Shown here in pieces: positions 7,147-16,717 of a stretch of DNA of 40,670 nucleotides. Source of the stretch: a virus. Below the pieces are notes generated by a model, which made no database searches, was not told the DNA's origin, and worked only from the letters and a program-made list of their open reading frames with translations. Location: the IMG/VR virus record IMGVR_UViG_3300023281_001210, positions 1 to 40,670 of that record. One strand, written 5' to 3'. A program made the translations under genes and the position numbers. The stretch's first letter is position 1. Each line of letters starts with the position of its first letter.

Positions 7147-8133
7147 ATGGCAAACAAGAAAAACCCAGCAATTAATGAAAACCTCATTCCCAAATCCGAT
7201 CGGGCCACTTATGACTCGCTGACAGAAGAAGGAAAAGCACAGTATTTTGGATTTGGAAAAGGAACAAGACGCAACTTCGACGTTCCGGTATACATTTCTG
7301 TTAAAGAAGAGAAGGTTGTCAATAAAGGAAACTCTTTTATAGTTCTCGGCTTAGACAGGCCAAGCAACATATTATCAGGATATGGTGGCTCAAAAGATAC
7401 TCACTGTGCTTCTATTGATATGGTTGCAGGCAGATTAGGTTATAGAGCAGTCCATAGAGACAATAAGGGAAAACTTATAAATGTCGATCCTAACTTTAAG
7501 CTTGATGCTGCACGCATCTATATTTCACAGAAAGCAAATGTAGATTCATATTTCGGACTCCCAGAGGGCACAGTCGGTAATACCACCGGAGATAGTCCTC
7601 GCAGCACGGTGGCTTTGAAAGCAGATACATTAAGGTTTGTCGCACGCGAAAATATAAAACTAGTAACCAGAACGGATAAGGAAAATTCTCAAGGTGGAGA
7701 CTTAACAAACGCATCCACCCAGGCTTATGGTATAGATCTAATCGCGATGAATGATGATTCGGATCTACAACCAATGGTAAAGGGAGCGAACCTTCAGAGA
7801 TGCTTAACTGAGACGATTGATGCTATTCACGATTTAAGAGAGCTTTTCAAAAACTTCCTTGAATACAACAGGACCCTAACGCAGGCTCTACTGACGCACA
7901 CGCACCGTTCGCCTTTTTATGGACAACTGACATCACCTGACTTTGAAAATCTATTACCGAAGGGCACAGAGGCTCTAATCAATACTCTCACCAATGTAGA
8001 GGTACAGTTAATGCTACACATGCAAAAGATGAGCGGCATCAAACAAAACTATTTAGATACTCCCGCAGGAGCAGAGGCCACAGAAAATGATAAGGGTCTA
8101 TTTATATTAAGCAAATATAATAGCACAAATTAA
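7147..8133 (+). CDS. Beta-rich baseplate/tail-tip structural protein
   Basis: A 328-residue protein eight bases after the muramidase gene. Residues about 154-176 (STVALKADTLRFVARENIK and following) have the alternating pattern seen in the trimeric beta-helix or spike-like C-termini of tail-tip proteins. Earlier, RPSNILSGYGGSKDTH and DMVAGRLG look like conserved core elements. The C-terminal third is helical (LRELFKNFLEYNRTL) with a THTH histidine pair (about residues 252-255), a feature often seen where tail-tip proteins bind metal. I infer it partners the muramidase as the split-off spike or hub part. The order hub then spike matches T4-type tails, but no specific T4 gene can be assigned. 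Confidence 0.65.
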   Translation: MANKKNPAINENLIPKSDRATYDSLTEEGKAQYFGFGKGTRRNFDVPVYISVKEEKVVNKGNSFIVLGLDRPSNILSGYGGSKDTHCASIDMVAGRLGYRAVHRDNKGKLINVDPNFKLDAARIYISQKANVDSYFGLPEGTVGNTTGDSPRSTVALKADTLRFVARENIKLVTRTDKENSQGGDLTNASTQAYGIDLIAMNDDSDLQPMVKGANLQRCLTETIDAIHDLRELFKNFLEYNRTLTQALLTHTHRSPFYGQLTSPDFENLLPKGTEALINTLTNVEVQLMLHMQKMSGIKQNYLDTPAGAEATENDKGLFILSKYNSTN

Positions 8134-8140
8134 ATATATT

Positions 8141-11100
8141 ATGGTTATGTATAAAAATAGCACTTTTAATGTTCCGTTCTATGAAAAAGAAAGCGGACTT
8201 TACAAAGTCAAGATTAAAGTTAGTAAGGATCTTCTTCCTCTTGCTCCATTGGATGATGGAATAAAGGAGGCTGCTGTCCAAGAGTTCATAACCTCATACT
8301 TGCCAGAGTTTTATTCATACTTATTTGATGTTCAGTATTTCCAGACTAACTGCGATCCAAACTCTAATAAGCCTAGTTGTGATATTAGTATCATAGATGT
8401 TGCTTCTGAAATAAAAGATGAGTTAAAGAATCTGGTCAGGGTTGACACGAGCTATGAAACGAGCCCCCCTGGTCCAAAAATCGTTGTTGTATTAAACCTT
8501 AGGTATGACTTCGACAGTAAAAGAGAAGAACTAGAATCTGACAGCAAGATGCCGTTCTATGAGCCTAACTTAGATTTCTTTAATGAGAGAGAAGGTATAG
8601 GAAGTTCTATTGCTGAGACGACGCTCACGGTAGGGACAATCGGTACTGAGAACAAGCTTTTAAATAATGGACTAAAGACTTTTGATTCTCAGTATAAAGG
8701 TTTTGAGGGTCAAATAGACTTAAATGTTGACTTTGGGTACATGAGTATCGCCGCGACAAAGATACTCAACCTGCTAGTAACAGAGCTTACAAGACAGTTG
8801 CGGATCCAGTCTCCAAGTTATGACTTTTCGGAAGCAGATACTTTAACTCTTTTGTTCGGCAAGAAGAACGGAAAGATAGCAATATCTGGAATAAACTATC
8901 TTTTGATAGAAAAATCGATTCAAAGCGAGCCACTCAAGATAGGCTACTTCTCAATCGTTAAATATAACAAACTCTTACAGGATCCACTCACATTAGCGCT
9001 CCTAAGAAACTACCGGAATGTCTTAACATCCATTCAGGGCGCGAACAACTCAGGAACAAGTTATTCATTTTTTGATTTCTTGGACGATGATACGGTAAAA
9101 GATTCTCTTAACCGTCCCCCCGGCACCGTTTTCGACAACTTTAATCCGCAACCTAAGAAGGAACTAGACAATATACTACTAAAAGTAGCTAATGAATATG
9201 GTCTCATAGATGTCAACAATGTTGATTCATTAGAAAAAAGCTTTAAAGATTACTTTGATACAGATGAACTACAAAAACTAAAACAAGAAGTAGCGGATAA
9301 TCCAGACGTTTATAAGAGAGTGGCAGCAGCCCAGAAGGCTAAAGTATTAAATACCGGTGTTGAGGTAACTAAGGTAATAGGAAGAGTTCTAGAAGACGGT
9401 CCTTTTGGTTTTATGGATCAAAACCCGGAGCTTAAATATCTTTTTAGACAACTGGGAATAGATGAACTAGCCAAAGAAGCTTTTATATGTATGACATTTG
9501 GCATGAATGTAGAGTTAGGCAGAATCAATAAGGCTGTGCAGAATGCGCTAGTTAGGTCCTCATCATCCATATACTACCCTCCCGATAAGCCAAAATCATC
9601 TCCAATCAATCAACCAAGTATTGATCTGGAAATGTTTAAGCCTTTTACTATTTCTGGGGACCTGTGGAAAGAGATAGAAAAGACGATCATCGACACAATC
9701 CAGCAAACTGTACTGGAAGTTATTAAGAAGGTTGCTGAACTACTAAGAGAGAACTGTAATTTAAATACTCCAAGATCCTCAGACTATGGCGCCAATGACT
9801 TAGTTGATTTTATAGATAATAATCCTAATCCGGAGAACAGTTTGCTTCCTACTGTTGGTGCCGGTTCTCAACTAGACCAGTTATCAAGCAAAAATGGGCT
9901 GTCAAACGAACAAATATTACAATATTTAAGTGATCTATCGGTTATATTAAGTTCAATCGATATATGCATCCTTCTTCTTAATCGTGAAGACGCACCGGAC
10001 AGCTTATTGGACAACATTTTAGAGTTCAACCAAGACTACTCATTGGATGTTGTAAGAAATAACCTTAACTCAACATCAGATATACTTGGCTTTTTTGCTG
10101 ATTTATCAGCAGTTGTAGATGCGACATCTTTATGTAATCAAATAGCAAATGAACTTTATGAGATAAACCAAGATAATGTTTGCTTGAATGAGGGAGATTT
10201 AGCAGACGAAAATCTACAAGAACTTTTGGATCTTATTGAGAATGGTCTAACGGTTAATCCTCCGAATTTTGATTTAGAGTGTCCGGATAGTGAGTTTGTT
10301 GACCCAACAATCTCTAAGTCAATCCCCGAGACGTTCAATGTTTTGGCAGAAACAGTTCAGTTACAGTTTATATCATCAGCAGATTCGGCAAAAGAGATTT
10401 TGTTGGAACCGGTTTTACAAAACCAGTCACCGGTTCTGGACTCTTTCGTGAACGCAGGCATTGAACCTTCTGGTTCTGCTATCAACTTGGACTTCTTGAC
10501 AGCGATTATAACTGCTCTCGAAGGAGTAGGTAATACAATAGATTTAGACAACTGCCCCGTAGATCTATCAAGTGCCTTAGGATTTGACCTAAATACTTTG
10601 GAAGACGGTGGCGCCGCAGTTCTCGGGATATTGTCGGATACGTTAAATGATCCTGAGTTTACAAATGGAATCACCGGAATAGCAAACAAACTAGAACAAC
10701 TAAATGATCCACAGGCAGCTGCCAACCCGGTATTTACAACATACAAGTTTAACCAAGAGTTCATAAACAGGTTTAGAGATTACATACAGCCAGACACATT
10801 CAGTTATAATGCCACTGAGTTGTCAACCACGACACAAAAATTTTATAGTTCTAGAATCACAGTTCAAGGAGTTGAAGGTGCTAATCAAGATTATGAAGAT
10901 TTAGAGCTATTATTTAAGTTTGATAATCCTACTGATATTCCATTTTATCAAGAACAGTCTCTGATTGGTTCAGGACCTAGCCCCGATGCGCAATCGACAC
11001 TGCCAGTTATCGGTGGTGACTCTGGCACCATTCCGTTTTTTGAAGCACAATCCGACATAGATTCTGGTCCTAATCCGGATGAGGAGGATATATTTCAGAG

Positions 11101-12928
11101 TATTACAGATATTGAGGATGAAGAGGTATCAGATGTAGCACAAGACGAAGCACAATCCGGTCTTGCCCGCGATATTGAGCCGATAACGAGAACTCCAAAT
11201 AGTCTTTCCTTGATATACCCAGCCAGAGGAGAAACACAAAACGACTCACAGTTAAAAATAGATTTCAATCTGGATCGGTTCTATCAAAACAATGCGGAAG
11301 ATGAAATCCTAGGAGGTGAAAAGTTTGCGACAGCAGCAGAATGGGATACCTCAGAACCACAGGAAGATGTTTTAGAGAATGTAAATGTTTTCGCACAGAA
11401 GTTTGCCCAACCGTTCCTAGATTCTCTTAGCGAGCAAACTCTAGATATGGATAAAGAAGTCTATTACAGTGACTTCCCGAGAGTATACGGACAGTTGGTA
11501 GAGAACGCCTTTGAATATATCTTGGACAACGGAATATTTGACGCAGCAACATTACAATCCTTAAACTTTTTTAGCCAAACAGATAACTGCCCTCCTGATG
11601 AACTAGGAGATTTTCTAGATATCCAAGGTATCATCAATCAAATGATTGAGGAATATAAAGAATCAGCTTGTAGCGGCGAGGACGTTCCATTAAGTTCAAA
11701 GGTTAGAAATGTTATAAAGTATGGAATGTATCTGCTAATGGTTCAAATACACATAGCAGAAACTATCATCAAGAATATCTTTGTTATGTCGGCATATAAC
11801 ATCGACAACATTCTTGACAGAAACAGTTTTGTGTTCACTTTTATAAGATCGCAAATATTACAATCGCTATTAACTTACTTTGATAATATTGAGCCATCAG
11901 CAGAAAATAGAATACGAATGGATTTAACTTCCTATTTCAACTTAAAGTCGCAAAGATCAGTTGTTGTTAATAGGGGAGGTATACTATATCTCGATGGTTC
12001 CGTCGCAATCCCTGCCGGCACACAGTTTTCGGTAACAGATGAAGATACCTTCTTTGGGTTTGATGAGATACTGGACTTCCTAATAACAGATAGGATTGAT
12101 AGAAGCAGGCAAGCAATCAATAATGCGTTGCGAAAAGCGCTCCCGAATACAAATCAAATGTCGTTTAATGAGTCTATATTGAGAACTCTCCCGGGAATAA
12201 CAGTTGGGAACGATGATCCTGCTGCGATTTCTAGCGCGCTGTCTCAACTGACTCCATCATCAATAGAGGTCCTAAATATTCCAGAAACTGGCTTGATGAT
12301 GACAATGAAACTTTCGGGAGAAAATGCCGCGGCAGTTGCGGAAGAACAATATGAGAATCTATTAACCTCTGAAAGACAAGATAGAAATCTAGATCCTCTG
12401 CCCGTTTCCGCATCTGATTTTGGGAATGTTATATATCCAAGTCAGCAAAATCCATTAACGCAAGTACAACAAAGATACGTTAATGAAACAGTGATCGAGA
12501 ATACAAATACAAATAGAATCTTTGTTCATATATCTAGCACATCCACAGAGGATGAGTATTGGGCACTTAACACAGCCAGAAACCTCATTCAGTCAGATTA
12601 TCCGAATGCTGTTTTAACAGAAGCAATACCCGGGGTTGCTATATTACTCGGAGGAGCAGCAAATCCAGTAATAAGATATGGATGGCAAGTTAAGGGAACT
12701 TTAGATGAAACACAACAAACCGATAATGATTCTGGGTTTTCCGAGGTAGTCAGCGAAGAAGACATCACAGGACGCCGTTATTTTAAGTTATGGTTTAAAC
12801 GAGGGACAAATGTTTATAGATTGTTAGATTTAGGGTACAGAAACGAAGGGTTTGCTCCTGTTTCATCAGATAACCAACAGACAAGCGGAGGGATCCCTGT
12901 GGGTGGTTTACCATCTATACCATCGTAG
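8141..12928 (+). CDS. Very large virion structural protein (1595 aa)
   Basis: A 1595-residue acidic protein rich in Asp, Asn, Ser and Leu with no signal peptide. It has no enzyme motif I can recognise. It contains long helical stretches (for example IDTIQQTVLEVIKKVAELL near residues 517-535) and one internal near-repeat: IPFYQEQSLIGSGPSPDA and IPFFEAQSDIDSGPNPDE, about 31 residues apart near residues 932 and 963. Its place between the hub and the gp25/gp6 wedge genes argues for a baseplate or tail-tip scaffold. The start could be the ATG at 8141 or 8147. I use the former. An assignment to T4 gp7 or gp10 by size would be guesswork. Confidence 0.75.
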   Translation: MVMYKNSTFNVPFYEKESGLYKVKIKVSKDLLPLAPLDDGIKEAAVQEFITSYLPEFYSYLFDVQYFQTNCDPNSNKPSCDISIIDVASEIKDELKNLVRVDTSYETSPPGPKIVVVLNLRYDFDSKREELESDSKMPFYEPNLDFFNEREGIGSSIAETTLTVGTIGTENKLLNNGLKTFDSQYKGFEGQIDLNVDFGYMSIAATKILNLLVTELTRQLRIQSPSYDFSEADTLTLLFGKKNGKIAISGINYLLIEKSIQSEPLKIGYFSIVKYNKLLQDPLTLALLRNYRNVLTSIQGANNSGTSYSFFDFLDDDTVKDSLNRPPGTVFDNFNPQPKKELDNILLKVANEYGLIDVNNVDSLEKSFKDYFDTDELQKLKQEVADNPDVYKRVAAAQKAKVLNTGVEVTKVIGRVLEDGPFGFMDQNPELKYLFRQLGIDELAKEAFICMTFGMNVELGRINKAVQNALVRSSSSIYYPPDKPKSSPINQPSIDLEMFKPFTISGDLWKEIEKTIIDTIQQTVLEVIKKVAELLRENCNLNTPRSSDYGANDLVDFIDNNPNPENSLLPTVGAGSQLDQLSSKNGLSNEQILQYLSDLSVILSSIDICILLLNREDAPDSLLDNILEFNQDYSLDVVRNNLNSTSDILGFFADLSAVVDATSLCNQIANELYEINQDNVCLNEGDLADENLQELLDLIENGLTVNPPNFDLECPDSEFVDPTISKSIPETFNVLAETVQLQFISSADSAKEILLEPVLQNQSPVLDSFVNAGIEPSGSAINLDFLTAIITALEGVGNTIDLDNCPVDLSSALGFDLNTLEDGGAAVLGILSDTLNDPEFTNGITGIANKLEQLNDPQAAANPVFTTYKFNQEFINRFRDYIQPDTFSYNATELSTTTQKFYSSRITVQGVEGANQDYEDLELLFKFDNPTDIPFYQEQSLIGSGPSPDAQSTLPVIGGDSGTIPFFEAQSDIDSGPNPDEEDIFQSITDIEDEEVSDVAQDEAQSGLARDIEPITRTPNSLSLIYPARGETQNDSQLKIDFNLDRFYQNNAEDEILGGEKFATAAEWDTSEPQEDVLENVNVFAQKFAQPFLDSLSEQTLDMDKEVYYSDFPRVYGQLVENAFEYILDNGIFDAATLQSLNFFSQTDNCPPDELGDFLDIQGIINQMIEEYKESACSGEDVPLSSKVRNVIKYGMYLLMVQIHIAETIIKNIFVMSAYNIDNILDRNSFVFTFIRSQILQSLLTYFDNIEPSAENRIRMDLTSYFNLKSQRSVVVNRGGILYLDGSVAIPAGTQFSVTDEDTFFGFDEILDFLITDRIDRSRQAINNALRKALPNTNQMSFNESILRTLPGITVGNDDPAAISSALSQLTPSSIEVLNIPETGLMMTMKLSGENAAAVAEEQYENLLTSERQDRNLDPLPVSASDFGNVIYPSQQNPLTQVQQRYVNETVIENTNTNRIFVHISSTSTEDEYWALNTARNLIQSDYPNAVLTEAIPGVAILLGGAANPVIRYGWQVKGTLDETQQTDNDSGFSEVVSEEDITGRRYFKLWFKRGTNVYRLLDLGYRNEGFAPVSSDNQQTSGGIPVGGLPSIPS

Positions 12929-12937
12929 GGGTTTATT

Positions 12938-14497
12938 ATGACAACTTATTATATCGGTGAAAATCCCATAGATCGCAATGCCGCAATCAGCAGCATAAAT
13001 GAACTACATAGCGAGTTAGGATTGCCTTTATCTGACGCTGGAAATGGAGGCCCCGGTTTTAGTTTCCAGCCAGATGAACCTCATCCAGATCCTCTCACAA
13101 AAGGAAACCTAGGTAATGCCAACTCTTCGCGTCGTGAGTTATGGTTGGAGTTGTTGGAAGATTCAAATCGGACAATCCAGAGAGCAGCAGACTTATTTAG
13201 CAATACTCCGCTAGACTTTAAGCAGCAAATATTCCCAGAGTTTAATATAGATCAATGGTATACAGACTTAAATTTTCAGACAACTGACTTGACAAACTTC
13301 CTCTCATACGCACGCGCAGATGCCGAGAGATTCTTTTGGAGCGAGTTAGTCCAACCCCCAGATGACGTTCGAACTTATACAGTTCGAAACCTAATCTTAA
13401 TATATCAGGTCCTTCTTGGAGATTTTTCCTATGATGTTTTCCCCAATCCCCCGGGTCCCAGCCGCCGATTTCCGTTAGATGGAAGATTAGGACGATGGAC
13501 ACCCACTCGCGTCGAGAACCTGTTGTTTGTTCTTAATCAAGAGTTAGATTTAAGACAAGAAGCTGTTTCTACTGCTGTATCCACACAAGAACATCTTATT
13601 AAGACTCTCGGGATTGATTATAAAGATGATGATATAAGTTTTATTCTTAATGATCAAAACTTTGATAGGTTCTTCTCAACTACATTTGATTCAGATACAA
13701 TATCTTTAATACCCTTAATACATAACTTTTATCTTACATCAGAGTATTTTCAAGGCATTAACAACGCTTTTGTCGCGCCAAAAGATAGGGTATTAAGCAT
13801 ATTATTATCTACGATCGCAAATGATAATAACTTTGATTCAACACCAGACTTATCTAGACCTGCCTCCAACGCGGCAGTAGCAAGTTCAACCGGACAAGAT
13901 CAGAATGCTGCCTTTAACTCGGCAGCAAGAGACTTTATTCTCAAGATGATTATTAAGACACCGATTGACATTTTGAAGGGACTCACAGAACTGATCGATC
14001 CACACGTTGCGATATCCAAAGTGATTAAGACCGGAACGGGATTTGCTTTCAATGAACTAGCAGCCGCAATAGATCCTGCTGTAAGAACTGCCAATGAACA
14101 AATAACTGCAGCCACAGAAAATCTTCTTATACCTATTGAGCCAAACTTAACAGGCGAAGATCTATTATCAATTCTTTTCTGCTTGGTCGAGAATGGAATG
14201 AATGCTGGACTCGAAGGCGTCGAAGGCACTCAGGCAGAGATACCAGAGAACTTCTTCCCGCGAATATCGATAGATGGTGTAGATTTTACAGGCACTGTAT
14301 CTGGAATGCTAATGATGCCGCCGAGTCCTCTGGGATTGATTTATTTGCTATTGGAACTACTTAAAAATGATATTACAAACCAAACGCAAAATGTTGTTGA
14401 TGCTAGCGCCCAAAATGCTAACGAAAACGAGTGTAGTGATCAAGTAGACCCAGTTACCGAAGAATCTCCATGTGGGGATACTGAGGAACAAACTTAG
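12938..14497 (+). CDS. Virion structural protein, probable baseplate component (519 aa)
   Basis: A 519-residue protein with a predominantly helical, hydrophilic middle and a C-terminal segment MMPPSPLGLIYLLLELLKND (about residues 461-480). That is a short hydrophobic patch rather than a certain membrane segment. I recall similar PPSPLGxxY phrases in uncultured marine phage tail proteins, but cannot give a function. The N-terminal 65 residues are Gly/Pro-rich (DAGNGGPGFSFQPDEPHP), so probably flexible. The tail end is acidic (QVDPVTEESPCGDTEEQT). It lies between the 1595-residue protein and gp25, and the next gene starts ten bases later after an AGGAGAGG ribosome-binding site. No enzyme motif is visible. 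Confidence 0.7.
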   Translation: MTTYYIGENPIDRNAAISSINELHSELGLPLSDAGNGGPGFSFQPDEPHPDPLTKGNLGNANSSRRELWLELLEDSNRTIQRAADLFSNTPLDFKQQIFPEFNIDQWYTDLNFQTTDLTNFLSYARADAERFFWSELVQPPDDVRTYTVRNLILIYQVLLGDFSYDVFPNPPGPSRRFPLDGRLGRWTPTRVENLLFVLNQELDLRQEAVSTAVSTQEHLIKTLGIDYKDDDISFILNDQNFDRFFSTTFDSDTISLIPLIHNFYLTSEYFQGINNAFVAPKDRVLSILLSTIANDNNFDSTPDLSRPASNAAVASSTGQDQNAAFNSAARDFILKMIIKTPIDILKGLTELIDPHVAISKVIKTGTGFAFNELAAAIDPAVRTANEQITAATENLLIPIEPNLTGEDLLSILFCLVENGMNAGLEGVEGTQAEIPENFFPRISIDGVDFTGTVSGMLMMPPSPLGLIYLLLELLKNDITNQTQNVVDASAQNANENECSDQVDPVTEESPCGDTEEQT

Positions 14498-14507
14498 GAG
14501 AGGATAA

Positions 14508-14906
14508 ATGCCGTCCGGACTTTCGCCAAAACTTCCATTAACTGTAAGTGAAGTATTTGGCCCATATAACTTAAATACAAATTTTGAAGATTTAGCAAAG
14601 CAGAATCTAAAAATGCTTATTCTTACCATCCCGGGTGAAAGAATAATGGATCCAAACTTTGGCGTAGGTTTGCGCAGATATTTATTTGAGTTAAATGATA
14701 GTAATACATACTCTAATATATCTTCAAGAATAAGAGAGCAAACTCAGAGATACTTAAGATACATTCGCATTGATGATATACGGTTTCAGATACCAGAAGA
14801 CAATCCAGATATATTTCCACATAACTTATCTGTTTCAATATTATTTACAATATTGCCACTCCAACGTTCAACAGCACTGCAAATTGATGTCGACCAACCT
14901 ATTTAG
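14508..14906 (+). CDS. gp25: gp25-like baseplate wedge protein
   Basis: A 132-residue protein of the GPW/gp25 family, which forms the wedge around the tail tube and nucleates sheath contraction in contractile tails. The family core is at residues about 40-61: TIPGERIMDPNFGVGLRRYL, with the GERxMxPxFGxGLR pattern, followed by the helical SSRIREQTQRYLRYIRIDDI. Length matches T4 gp25 (132). Start ATG at 14508 is preceded by AGGAGAGG. The baseplate J gene follows 12 bases later, which is the usual gp25-gp6 order. Presence of gp25 shows the tail is contractile (myovirus type). Confidence 0.93.
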   Translation: MPSGLSPKLPLTVSEVFGPYNLNTNFEDLAKQNLKMLILTIPGERIMDPNFGVGLRRYLFELNDSNTYSNISSRIREQTQRYLRYIRIDDIRFQIPEDNPDIFPHNLSVSILFTILPLQRSTALQIDVDQPI

Positions 14907-14917
14907 AGAAGTAAACT

Positions 14918-16717
14918 ATGCCTAAGAAACTACAACCAATCGATTACACAAGTCGCGACTTTGATTCTATTCGTAGGGATTTAGAGAACTACGCTAAAAG
15001 ATATTACCCCGATAACTATAAAGATTTCAACAAGGCATCTTTTGGTTCATTGATGTTGGATACGGTTTCGTATATTGGCGACATCTTATCTTTTTATCTA
15101 GATTATCAAACAAACGAGTCCTTCTTAGAAACATCGATCGAATATAATAATGTAGTGCGCCTTGCGCGCCAGATGGGGTTCAAACTAAACACTAGCCCCT
15201 CATCTTATGGCTTGCTTACTTTTTATGTCCAAGTGCCGTCTGATAATAACACTGCTGGTCCAAATCTAGACTATGCTCCGGTGTTACGGGCTGGATCCAT
15301 TTTCTCTTCAACTGGTGGAGGTTTGTATACTTTACTAGAAGATGTTGACTTCGCTGTCTCTACAAACCAAGTTGTCGTTGGAACTGTTGATTCTACAACC
15401 GGAAACCCAACAAACTATGTGATTCGATCACAAGGTAGAGCAGTTTCAGGACGAACCTTGTTTAAAGAGACCACGGTAGGACAGTTCCAGAGATTCTTAC
15501 GTGTAGATCTAGAAAACAGTAGAGTAGCAGAAGTGCTCTCTGTTACTGATACAGAAGGTCACGAATACGTTGAAGTAGATCACCTATCTCAAAACGTTGT
15601 ATACAAGGCAATAAGAAATACGAACACATCAACTAATTCTACTGTTAGAAACATTCTCAAAGCAGTTCCGGTTGCCAGAAGGTTTACAGTCGAAAGAGAA
15701 GGAAACAAAACATACTTACAGTTTGGGTATGGTTCTGATTCGGAGTTGTTGTCCAACTCGGTAGCGGATCCTAGCAATCTTGTTTTGGATTTGAATGGCA
15801 GAACTTATATAACTGACTTGGATTTTGATCCAACAAAACTTATAAGCACCGATAAGTTTGGAATCGCACCAGCAGATACATCCCTAAGAATAGGTTATAG
15901 AGTCAACTTAACAAATGATGTTAATGCTGCTGAAAACACCATAGTCGGTGTTGATCGTCCTATATTTAGGTTTGCCTCGCAAGGGTCACTATCGCAGGCA
16001 TTAAGAAATGGTGTTGTATCATCTCTGGAAGTGCTAAACGAGGAGCCTTTTGTTGGTGATGTCTCGCTACCTTCCACATCAGAGGTTAAACAAAGAGTAT
16101 TTGGATTTTACGCAACTCAAAATAGAGCAGTCACAATCCAAGATTACCAGTCCATTTGTTATGGAATGCCAGCCAAGTTTGGTTCTATTAAAAGAGCAGC
16201 TGTAGTTAGAGACTTTGATGAGTTTAAGAGAAATCTTAACATCTATGTTATATCACAAAACACTAGTGGAAAGTTGCTACCTGCCAACACAACACTTAAA
16301 AACAACTTAAAAAACTGGCTTATACAATATAAGGTAGTTAATGATACTATTGATATATTGGATGCGGAGATAGTAAACTTTGGGATTAACTATTCCGTTG
16401 CGATAGATCTAAACACCAACCGATATACTGTTATTAGCCGAGCAAACAACGCGATTAGAGATTTTCTAATAAAGAATCAGTATGATATAGGCGAGTCTAT
16501 TCTAATAACAGATTTCTATAAAGTTCTTCAAAAGGTGAATGGGATTATTGATGTTGTTGATTTGGAAATCGTTGGGAAGAACGGTGCATCTTATGCGAGC
16601 ACATCATTTAACTTTACAGATAACCTATCAGCAGATGGCAGAAGAATAGAAGGCAAGAACAATGCCGTGTTTGAACTTAAGTTTGCCAACATTGATATTA
16701 AGGGAGCTATTAGATAA
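14918..16717 (+). CDS. gp6: gp6-like baseplate wedge / baseplate J protein
   Basis: A 599-residue protein of the baseplate J/gp6 family. The N-terminus has PIDYTSRDFDSIRRDLENYA, and residues about 44-75 contain FGSLMLDTVSYIGDILSFYLD, a family hallmark. Residues about 385-420 (LPSTSEVKQRVFGFYATQNR followed by AVTIQDYQSICYGMP) match the second conserved block. T4 gp6 is 660 residues, so length is near full. In T4, gp6 with gp7 and gp53 forms the wedge heterotrimer that carries the conformational change on infection. It sits directly after gp25, and its stop overlaps the next start (TAATG). This is the best-supported T4-type tail gene of the window. Confidence 0.93.
   Translation: MPKKLQPIDYTSRDFDSIRRDLENYAKRYYPDNYKDFNKASFGSLMLDTVSYIGDILSFYLDYQTNESFLETSIEYNNVVRLARQMGFKLNTSPSSYGLLTFYVQVPSDNNTAGPNLDYAPVLRAGSIFSSTGGGLYTLLEDVDFAVSTNQVVVGTVDSTTGNPTNYVIRSQGRAVSGRTLFKETTVGQFQRFLRVDLENSRVAEVLSVTDTEGHEYVEVDHLSQNVVYKAIRNTNTSTNSTVRNILKAVPVARRFTVEREGNKTYLQFGYGSDSELLSNSVADPSNLVLDLNGRTYITDLDFDPTKLISTDKFGIAPADTSLRIGYRVNLTNDVNAAENTIVGVDRPIFRFASQGSLSQALRNGVVSSLEVLNEEPFVGDVSLPSTSEVKQRVFGFYATQNRAVTIQDYQSICYGMPAKFGSIKRAAVVRDFDEFKRNLNIYVISQNTSGKLLPANTTLKNNLKNWLIQYKVVNDTIDILDAEIVNFGINYSVAIDLNTNRYTVISRANNAIRDFLIKNQYDIGESILITDFYKVLQKVNGIIDVVDLEIVGKNGASYASTSFNFTDNLSADGRRIEGKNNAVFELKFANIDIKGAIR

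Noticed and set aside
10357-10764. Minus-strand open frame of 135 residues inside the 1595-residue gene
   Set aside because: Shadow of the plus-strand coding sequence. No ribosome-binding site or homology pattern, and it is fully nested in a coherent gene.
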